Shown here in pieces: positions 17,182 through 23,378 of a stretch of 64,000 nt of DNA (its first letter is position 1; every line of letters starts with the position of its first letter). The notes under the pieces are model-generated. The model was not told where the DNA came from, did no database searches, and saw only the letters and a program-made list of their open reading frames with translations. The stretch spans positions 79,983 to 143,982 of the forward strand of contig NZ_FNJJ01000012.1 of NCBI RefSeq assembly GCF_900104265.1. Reading direction: 5' to 3'. The translations under genes and the position numbers were made by a program. This DNA is from Ectopseudomonas guguanensis. GTDB taxonomy: Bacteria > Pseudomonadota > Gammaproteobacteria > Pseudomonadales > Pseudomonadaceae.

Positions 17182-18696
17182 TCAGCCGCGTGCCGAAGCC
17201 GGACTGAACTTGTTCTTGATCTTCTTCAGCAGCGGGGTGTTGCCCAGCAGGATAAGCACTACCGCAGTGGTGAGGATCAGCGACAGCGGGCTGGTGACGA
17301 GGCCCTGCAGCAGCTCCAGCGGGTTGTCGCCGGCCGAGGACATGGCCTGGCGGTACGAAGTGTCCATCAGCGGGCCGAGTATGGCGCCGAGGATGATCGG
17401 GCCCATCTGGAAGCCGAAGATCTTCATCAGGTAACCGAGCACACCGAAACCGAGCATCCAATACACCTCGGTCATGCTGCTGTTGATCGAGTAGGTGCCG
17501 ACCACGCAGAGCACCAGGATCAGCGGAATCAGCACGGCCTTGGGCATTTCCACGAACTTGGCGAAGAGCTTGATGCCCATCAGGCCGAAGATCATCAGGA
17601 ACACGTTGGCCAGCAGCAGGTTGCCGACGGTGAAGTAGAAGATGTGCGGGTTTTCCACCATCAGCATCGGGCCGGGATTCAGGCCATGCACCACCAGGGC
17701 GCCGATGATCACCGCAGTAACCGCGTCGCCGGGCATGCCCAGCGTCAGCATCGGCACGTAGGCACCACCGACCGCTGCGCTGTTGGCGGTTTCCGGCGCC
17801 ACCAGGCCCTCGTAGGCACCCTTGCCGAAGGGTTTGGTCGGATTCTTCACGGTGCGCTTGGCATGGTCATAGGCCATCAGCGCGGCAATGTCGCCGCCGA
17901 CGCCAGGCAGCACGCCGACAATCACGCCGATGATCGAGGTGCGGATCGACAGCGGCAGGAACTTCAGCACCATGGCGAAGGAGGGCAGGATCTTGTCCAC
18001 CTTCTGGCGGATGACCGGGCTGTCGAGGTTGTGCAGCTGATAGAAGGCTTCGGCGACGCCGAACAGACCGATCATCAGCACCACGTAATGGATGCCGCCC
18101 ATCAGCTCGACCTGACCCAGGGTGAAGCGGCCTTCGGCGGTGACCGGGTCCATGCCCACCAGGCCGATCACCGCGCCAAGTGCGGCGGCGAAGATGCCCT
18201 TGGCCAGTGAACCCTCGGCCAGGCTGCCGACGAGTAGCAGGCCGATGGTGGCGACCAGGAAGTAGTCGCGCGGGGCGAAGCGCAGGGCCAGCTCGCCGAT
18301 CAGCGGTGCGGCGCTGGCGAGCATGATGGTGCCGACGATACCGCCTACCACCGACATTACGGTGCTCAGACCGATAGCGCGACCGGCCTCGCCTTGTTGC
18401 GCCAGCGGATAGCCGTCGAAGGCCGTGGCCACGGAGGAGGGGGCGCCGGGGATATTCAGCAGGATGGCGCTGCGCGAGCCACCGTAAACGCCACCGATGA
18501 AGATGCCAACGATCAGTGCCAGTGCATCGTTGACATCCCAGGAGAAGGTGAAGGACACCAGGATGGACACCGCCATGGTCACCGACAGGCCCGGGATGGC
18601 GCCGATATAGATGCCGGCGAAAGTGCCCAGCGCAGTCAGCATCAGCAACTGCGGGTCACTCCAGGCCATCAGCAGGTAGGAAAGGGTATCGCTCAT
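17182..18696 (-). CDS. Tripartite tricarboxylate transporter, large membrane subunit (TctA)
   Basis: The 504-residue polytopic protein has the family motif GIFIGGVYGGSRSAILLNIPGAPSS near residue 65 and the second-half repeat PGDAVTAVIIGALVVHGL, with about twelve membrane helices. It forms the sodium/proton-coupled pathway with TctB. It is encoded 13 bp after tctB and before the binding-protein gene (order B-A-C, rather than the common C-B-A). Confidence 0.93.
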   Translation of the reverse strand: MSDTLSYLLMAWSDPQLLMLTALGTFAGIYIGAIPGLSVTMAVSILVSFTFSWDVNDALALIVGIFIGGVYGGSRSAILLNIPGAPSSVATAFDGYPLAQQGEAGRAIGLSTVMSVVGGIVGTIMLASAAPLIGELALRFAPRDYFLVATIGLLLVGSLAEGSLAKGIFAAALGAVIGLVGMDPVTAEGRFTLGQVELMGGIHYVVLMIGLFGVAEAFYQLHNLDSPVIRQKVDKILPSFAMVLKFLPLSIRTSIIGVIVGVLPGVGGDIAALMAYDHAKRTVKNPTKPFGKGAYEGLVAPETANSAAVGGAYVPMLTLGMPGDAVTAVIIGALVVHGLNPGPMLMVENPHIFYFTVGNLLLANVFLMIFGLMGIKLFAKFVEMPKAVLIPLILVLCVVGTYSINSSMTEVYWMLGFGVLGYLMKIFGFQMGPIILGAILGPLMDTSYRQAMSSAGDNPLELLQGLVTSPLSLILTTAVVLILLGNTPLLKKIKNKFSPASARG

Positions 18697-18709
18697 CTCG
18701 GGTGCCTCG

Positions 18710-19180
18710 TTATGGCAGGTAAACGCTGAACGCCAGGCTGAACAGCAGGTAGATCAGCACCAGCAACACAGCTGCGATCAGGATCGCGTTGAGTACGCGG
18801 CCGCCTCGCAGGTAGACGATCGACAGCACCAGAAATGCGAAGGTGCTGACGTAGAAGCTGGCCCACTGAATTGCCGCCAGGTACGCCACGGCCAGTAGGC
18901 CAAAGACTAGGGTGCGGCGCGGGAAGTGGGTGTCGCGAAACTGCCGAAAGGCGTCCAGCCAGTCGCTGCAGTCGGGCCTGGTCTTGCCGATCAGCTCGAA
19001 GGCGATCTTCACTGCGGAGAGGATCATCACCAGCGCGACGCCGATGGGAAATGCCCCGGGGGAGTTGACCGAGGAAAAACCGGAAATCTGGTAGGCCAGG
19101 TAGAAAATCACCAGGCTGGCCAGCAACAGCAGGACACAGAAGGTGCGCTCGCCGACCAGCATCTTGTCTGTCTTGTTCAT
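18710..19180 (-). CDS. Tripartite tricarboxylate transporter, small membrane subunit (TctB)
   Basis: This 156-residue protein has four predicted membrane helices and matches the TctB layout, beginning MNKTDKMLVGERTFCVLLLLASLVIFYLAYQ. The start at 19180 follows CGGAGCG; the upstream extension to 19276 lacks a start context. It is the first structural gene of the minus-strand transporter operon, with a long (~390 bp) leader back to the composite operator near 19590. Confidence 0.9.
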   Translation of the reverse strand: MNKTDKMLVGERTFCVLLLLASLVIFYLAYQISGFSSVNSPGAFPIGVALVMILSAVKIAFELIGKTRPDCSDWLDAFRQFRDTHFPRRTLVFGLLAVAYLAAIQWASFYVSTFAFLVLSIVYLRGGRVLNAILIAAVLLVLIYLLFSLAFSVYLP

Positions 19181-19218
19181 GCTATCGCTCCGACAGAGTG
19201 TGGAAGGAATGGGTCGAG

Positions 19219-19434
19219 TCAGGCGTTGCGCGCGGGCGGCTGCTTGGCCATCGCCGTGGCGGGCAGGCACGGCCACGATGCGCCATGCATATCGGCACAG
19301 GCAGAAGCGCGGGAGGGTATGGCCAGAGTGGATGGGGGTGACCTGTCATCGAACGATGAGCGGAGTGCCGGGCGGGGAGCGATCCTCGCCTTGGCATGGG
19401 TGGCCGGGGCACGCAGGTGCAGAGGCTGTGACAT
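19219..19434 (-). CDS. Possible small leader ORF upstream of tctB
   Basis: A 71-codon frame starts with ATG after AAGAAGG (10 nt spacing) and ends 38 bp before tctB. The product is rich in Ala, Pro and Arg, has no recognisable domain and may be spurious. It is listed because it fills much of the unusually long 550-bp region 19181-19730 and is correctly oriented for the tct operon. Confidence 0.2.
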   Translation of the reverse strand: MSQPLHLRAPATHAKARIAPRPALRSSFDDRSPPSTLAIPSRASACADMHGASWPCLPATAMAKQPPARNA

Positions 19435-19571
19435 GACAATTGACCTTCTTATATTTATTGGCTGCTGAAACGTTCGAAGCGTGATGCACCAGGCAGAAGA
19501 TCACTTCGTTTTCAGGCGTGTCGGAATAGTGGGCCGACCACACCGGCCATTTCAATTCGCTAAACGGGGTT

Positions 19572-19611
19572 TTGTTCGATAATCGAACAAGAACGAACTG
19601 GTTAGTACATT
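19572..19611 (+). promoter_or_regulatory. Composite operator between tctB and the iclR-type gene
   Basis: A near-perfect palindrome TTGTTCGATAATCGAACAA (19572-19590) is followed, after a 1-3 bp gap, by AACGAACTGGTTAGTACATT (19592-19611). The first is like the IclR-family PcaR/PobR-type box; the second is a dyad around AACTGGTT also found at quiC and aroQ and is a candidate site for the TetR regulator encoded at 25386. TACATT may be part of the -10 of the plus-strand regulator gene. Confidence 0.65.
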
Positions 19612-19730
19612 ACGCGTCGCGTCGGCAGTATCGCGCGTCCGCGTCCGTGCATCCAGAGGCAGTGGCCGTCAGCTCGCATCTGCCGGCGCTTGTCTCTTAG
19701 AATCGGCGCAAATTATCCAGAGACACTCTC

Positions 19731-20507
19731 ATGGCCGGCAGTCAGATCGAACGTGCGTTCAGCCTTCTCGAAAGCCTCACTCGCGACGCCCGCGGGGTGC
19801 AGATGCAGGCACTGGCCGATGAGCTGGATATTCCCAAGAGCGCCACGCATCGCATGCTCGCCGAGCTGATTCGCCTGGGTTACGTACGCCAGGATGCACT
19901 CACCAGCCGTTATCGGCTTTCCACCAAGCTGGTGGCACTGGGTTTTCGCTACCTGGCCAACAGCGGTGCCGACGTGGTGCAGCCGATTCTCGACAGCCTG
20001 GCCGAGAGCAGCGGCGAGCTGGTGCGTCTGGGCGTCATCGAGGGCGAGCGGCAGACCTGGATCGCCAAGAGCCAGGGCGCCCGCTCCGGCCTGCGCTACG
20101 ATCCCGACATGGGGCGTGACGCACCGCTGTTCTACACCGCTTCCGGGCATGCCTGGCTGGCCAGCATGAGCGATGCCGAGGCCTTGGCGCTGGTGGCGCG
20201 ACAAGGTGTGGCCGACCCCGCAGAGTTCGGTCCCAATGCGCCGCGCAACGAGCAGGAACTGTTGCAACGTCTGGCCCTGGCTCGTCAGCAGGGCTATGCC
20301 TGGGTGATGGAAAGTTCATCGCTCGGCACCGCGGCATTGGCCGCTGTGGTGCGCCACCCCGTCGAAGAGCGGGTGATCGGTGTATTGAGCATCGCCGGGC
20401 CCAGCGCGCGTCTGCCTCTGACGCGTATCGAGCAACTGGCGCCTGAGTTGCTGGCCGCCGCTGCCGAACTGTCCGCCGCCAGCCCTGCCTCCGAACTGTT
20501 CGCCTGA
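19731..20507 (+). CDS. IclR-family transcriptional regulator
   Basis: The 258-residue protein has an N-terminal winged helix-turn-helix (residues ~5-65, LADELDIPKSATHRMLAELIRLGYV) and the IclR effector domain (YDPDMGRDAPLFYTASGHAWLA). It is divergent from the tct-porin operon and upstream of the Gfo/Idh gene, so it probably controls both. The GTTCGATAATCGAAC palindrome in its own promoter and at quiC, or the TGGAAC boxes at 12402 and 20915, are its candidate operators. It differs from PcaR (3951) in lacking the long N-terminal extension. Confidence 0.88.
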   Translation: MAGSQIERAFSLLESLTRDARGVQMQALADELDIPKSATHRMLAELIRLGYVRQDALTSRYRLSTKLVALGFRYLANSGADVVQPILDSLAESSGELVRLGVIEGERQTWIAKSQGARSGLRYDPDMGRDAPLFYTASGHAWLASMSDAEALALVARQGVADPAEFGPNAPRNEQELLQRLALARQQGYAWVMESSSLGTAALAAVVRHPVEERVIGVLSIAGPSARLPLTRIEQLAPELLAAAAELSAASPASELFA

Positions 20508-20536
20508 GCACGTAGCAAGCCACACGCCCAGCCCTC

Positions 20537-20591
20537 GTAGGAGCGGCTTCAGCCGCGAATCAGCGTCCATCGCGGCTGAAGCCGCTCCTAC
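20537..20591. repeat. REP palindrome (GTAGGAGCGGC family)
   Basis: GTAGGAGCGGCTTCAGCCGCGA and CGCGGCTGAAGCCGCTCCTAC form a near-perfect inverted repeat 29 bp after the IclR stop. A separate GGTGCGCGCGGCGCACCCTAC hairpin lies at 20618-20638, and a single GTAGGAGCGGCTTCAGCCGCG arm at 20723-20743. Confidence 0.85.
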
Positions 20592-20642
20592 GGTCTGTCC
20601 AATCCGATTCCGCTGCCGGTGCGCGCGGCGCACCCTACGAAA

Positions 20643-20692
20643 CTGCCGACGAGTTGTCCGCTGCCAGCCCTGCCTCCGAGCTGTTCGCCTGA
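20643..20692 (+). pseudogene. Duplicated 3' end of the IclR-type gene
   Basis: About 50 bp here repeat the last ~47 bp of the IclR gene (20461-20507), including the GCCAGCCCTGCCTCCGA core and the TGA stop, with a few changes. In both copies a REP arm follows 29-30 bp after the stop, so a ~185-bp gene-end/REP unit seems to have been duplicated in tandem. The remainder of the 492-bp gap 20508-20999 contains REP fragments and the promoter of the next gene. Confidence 0.75.
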
Positions 20693-20914
20693 TCGGCTGG
20701 AAGGCAGCGCGTCCACCTCAACGTAGGAGCGGCTTCAGCCGCGATCAGCGTCCTTCGCGGCACCGCTGCGCCTGCAGGTAACCCGCGGGCCTGACCCCGA
20801 AGCCGATTGCTCTCAAGGCGCGGTGCGCATGGCGCGCCCTACGAATCCCGTGTCGACTTCTGGGTGTGCAGCGAAGCCTGGGGCATTCCCTGCATTTCCG
20901 GCTTGCGCAACTTT

Positions 20915-20929
20915 TGGAACTAAGTTCTA
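20915..20929 (+). promoter_or_regulatory. TGGAAC-type palindromic operator upstream of the Gfo/Idh gene
   Basis: TGGAACTAAGTTCTA lies 71-85 bp before the GTG start, in an AT-rich stretch. It differs at three of 15 positions from the perfect palindrome TGGAACTTTGTTCCA before the FAD dehydrogenase gene. Confidence 0.55.
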
Positions 20930-20999
20930 AATATTAAAAAGGTCTGCGCCTGATGCATTCTGTGCCCCCGCGTAAAGACGACAACAAGAGGATCAACGC

Positions 21000-22049
21000 G
21001 TGACTTCCCCCCTGCGTATTGCCCTGATCGGCGCTGGCGTCATGGGCCGACAGCACCATCAGCACCTGCAGAACCTCACTGAGGCACAACTCTGTGCCAT
21101 CGCCGATCCCGGCCCGCAGGCCGCCGAATTCGCCGCGCAGTGCGGCGTGGCGCATTTCACCGAGCACCGGCAGATGCTGGCCGCGGCGAACCCCGAGGCG
21201 GTGATCGTTGCCAACCCCAACGCCCTGCATGTCAGCACCGCGCTCGACTGCATCGCCGCAGGCGTGCCGGTGTTGCTGGAAAAGCCGGTCGGCGTGCACC
21301 TGGACGAGGTGAGCGAGCTGGTCACGGCCAGCGAACGCAGCGGTGTACCCGTGCTGGTCGGTCATCATCGCCGGCACAATCCGCTGATCGTGCGTGCCCG
21401 CCAGTTGATCGCGCAAGGCGCGCTGGGGCGGCTGACCACGGTGACCGCACTGTGGCAGGTGCACAAGCCGGACAGCTACTACGACATAGCCTGGCGCCGC
21501 GAGGCCGGTGCCGGGATGTTGCTGACCAACCTGATTCATGACCTCGATCTGTTGCGTCACCTGTGCGGCGAAGTACGCCAGGTGCAGGCCGTCACCAACA
21601 ACGGCGTACGCGGCTTCGCCAATGAGGACAGCGCTGCGGTGCTGCTGCAGTTCGAAAACGGTGCGCTGGGCAGCCTGACCGGCTCCGACGCCGCCGTGGC
21701 GCCTTGGAGCTGGGAACTGACCGCGGGCGAGAATCCGGTCTACCCGCGCCAGGCCGACCAGCCCTGTTATCTGCTCGCTGGTACGCGTGGGGCGCTGAGC
21801 ATTCCGCAGCTCAAACGCTGGCATTACGCCGAGGCTGGAGCCGGCTGGCATGATCCGCTGCAGCAGGTGCAGGAGCACTTCGACGCAGGCGAGGCGCTAT
21901 ACCGCCAGTTGCAGCATTTCGTCCAGGTCGCCCGTGGCCAGGTTGAGCCGCTGGTCAGCGCTGCCGATGCCGGTCGCACTCTGGCGTTGGTCGAGGCCAT
22001 TCGCCAGGCGGCGGAAAGCGGCCAGGCCTGCGTCCCCGAAACCCTCTGA
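21000..22049 (+). CDS. Gfo/Idh/MocA-family NAD(P)-dependent oxidoreductase
   Basis: The 349-residue protein has an N-terminal nucleotide-binding fold (IALIGAGVMGRQHH, residues ~6-19), the family EKP motif (LLEKPVGVH, Lys near residue 98) and the second-domain LIHDLDLLRHLCG with a catalytic-type His/Asp. Members oxidise hydroxyl groups of sugars, inositols and related polyols. Start is GTG 21000 after AAGAGG; no ATG fits better. It is 13 bp upstream of the TIM-barrel gene and forms an operon with it. The substrate is unknown; context suggests a cyclic polyol acid. Confidence 0.85.
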   Translation: MTSPLRIALIGAGVMGRQHHQHLQNLTEAQLCAIADPGPQAAEFAAQCGVAHFTEHRQMLAAANPEAVIVANPNALHVSTALDCIAAGVPVLLEKPVGVHLDEVSELVTASERSGVPVLVGHHRRHNPLIVRARQLIAQGALGRLTTVTALWQVHKPDSYYDIAWRREAGAGMLLTNLIHDLDLLRHLCGEVRQVQAVTNNGVRGFANEDSAAVLLQFENGALGSLTGSDAAVAPWSWELTAGENPVYPRQADQPCYLLAGTRGALSIPQLKRWHYAEAGAGWHDPLQQVQEHFDAGEALYRQLQHFVQVARGQVEPLVSAADAGRTLALVEAIRQAAESGQACVPETL

Positions 22050-22062
22050 GCAGAGAATCATC

Positions 22063-22881
22063 ATGAGCGAACGTATTCTGTCCCTGGCCGCCCTGACCGT
22101 GCTCGAGCTGTCGCCGCCGCAAATGGTCGAGGTGGCGGCGCGCGCCGGCTATAGCCATGTTGGCTTGCGTCTGGTGCCGGCCACACCGGAGGAACATCAC
22201 TTCCCGCTGGTGGCCGATGCCGCCCTGCGTGCACGGACCCTGCAGCGTTTGCGCGATACCGGCATCCAGGTGCTCGATGTGGAAATTCTGCGCCTGAGGG
22301 CGCAAACCCGCGTCAGCGACTTCGAGGCCATCCTTGCCGTAGGCGCCGAGTGCGGTGCCAGCGAACTGCTGGTAGCCGGCAACGATCCGCTCGAGGCGCG
22401 CCTGACCGACAACTTCGCTGCGCTCTGTGATCTGTCCGCGCAGTACGGCCTGCATCCGCACCTGGAATTCATGCCCTGGACCGACGCTCGCGATCTGCCT
22501 CAGGCGGTGCGTATCGTCAATGCCGCGGGGCGAGCCAATGGCTGCGTGCTGGTCGATGCTTTCCACTTCGACCGTTCTGGCTCACGCCTGCAGGATCTGG
22601 CGGCAGTGCCCACCGAGCGCCTGCGCTACGCTCAGTTGTGCGACGTAGCCGGGCCACGTCCCGATGACATGGACGAGATCCTGCGCCAGGCGCGCAACGA
22701 GCGGCGCTTCCCTGGTGACGGTGATTCTGACCTGCCGGGCTTGCTGCGAACCCTGCCGGCGAACATTCCACTGAGCCTGGAAATTCCCACCCGGCAGTTG
22801 CTGGAGCAGGGCGTCAGCGCTTTGCAGCGGGCCAGCCTGGCGCTGGAGAAGACCCGGCAGTTGCTTGATCGTCAGGAGTAA
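22063..22881 (+). CDS. Sugar phosphate isomerase/epimerase-like TIM-barrel protein
   Basis: The 272-residue protein belongs to the AP-endonuclease-2/xylose-isomerase-like TIM-barrel family, beginning MSERILSLAALTVLELSPPQMVEVAARAGY and containing metal-ligand-type segments PHLEFMPW, VLVDAFHFDRSG, YAQLCDVAG and LSLEIPT. Relatives include IolE/IolH-type enzymes and AsbF-type 3-dehydroshikimate dehydratases. It is translationally close to the Gfo/Idh gene and upstream of quiC, whose own N-terminal half has the same fold. It may isomerise or dehydrate the product of the dehydrogenase; the function is not established. Confidence 0.8.
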   Translation: MSERILSLAALTVLELSPPQMVEVAARAGYSHVGLRLVPATPEEHHFPLVADAALRARTLQRLRDTGIQVLDVEILRLRAQTRVSDFEAILAVGAECGASELLVAGNDPLEARLTDNFAALCDLSAQYGLHPHLEFMPWTDARDLPQAVRIVNAAGRANGCVLVDAFHFDRSGSRLQDLAAVPTERLRYAQLCDVAGPRPDDMDEILRQARNERRFPGDGDSDLPGLLRTLPANIPLSLEIPTRQLLEQGVSALQRASLALEKTRQLLDRQE

Positions 22882-22922
22882 ACCCCTCAGTTGCTCGCAC
22901 GGCGCATGGGCGCCGTCCGGTT

Positions 22923-23190
22923 GTGCTCTGTATAGTTGGTTTCCCACATGGCCTGATGATGCTCGCACTGGGCGGCTTTGGCATGGCGGCGCACCTGCTG
23001 TTGACCCATGCCTTTCGTTACGCGGCTCCCGCTTTGCTGGCACCGTTCGGCTATGTACAGATCGTCTTCGCCGGCCTGCTGGGTCTGCTGGTGTTTCAGC
23101 ACTGACCGGACAATACGGCGTTGCTCGGCATCATCTGCCTCAGTGGCTTGGCGGCAGCCTGGCAGAGCCGGCGACAGCCTCGCAAATAAG
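22923..23190 (+). pseudogene. Remnant of an EamA/DMT-family transporter
   Basis: The frame reads GMAAHLLLTHAFRYAAPALL, then APFGYVQIVFAGLLGLLVFQH, meets TGA at 23103, and continues in the same frame through PDNTALLGIICLSGLAAAWQSRR to TAA at 23188. This is the C-terminal two or three helices of an EamA permease with one nonsense codon and no N-terminal part. It occupies most of the gap 22882-23190 before quiC and suggests a lost transporter of the cluster. Confidence 0.8.
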
Positions 23191-23194
23191 CATT

Positions 23195-23234
23195 GTTCGA
23201 TTATCGAACGGAAAACTAACTGGTTCGTTCATTT
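23195..23234 (+). promoter_or_regulatory. Composite operator upstream of quiC
   Basis: GTTCGATTATCGAAC (23196-23210) is followed after 4 bp by AACTAACTGGTTCGTTCATT (23215-23234). Both elements, their order and spacing match the composite site at 19572-19611. It ends ~145 bp before quiC. Confidence 0.65.
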
Positions 23235-23378
23235 TGAATTGCTGATCTGCATTGCTCTGCCAATAATCCAGGCTACGAACAATCCATGAGCGCCGACCAA
23301 CCGGCCGAGTGAGGGCTCCCGAGCGCGTCTCGCCCCGCACACCGCCTGCCACGGCGCCGTCTCAGCCCGGAGCCGTCT

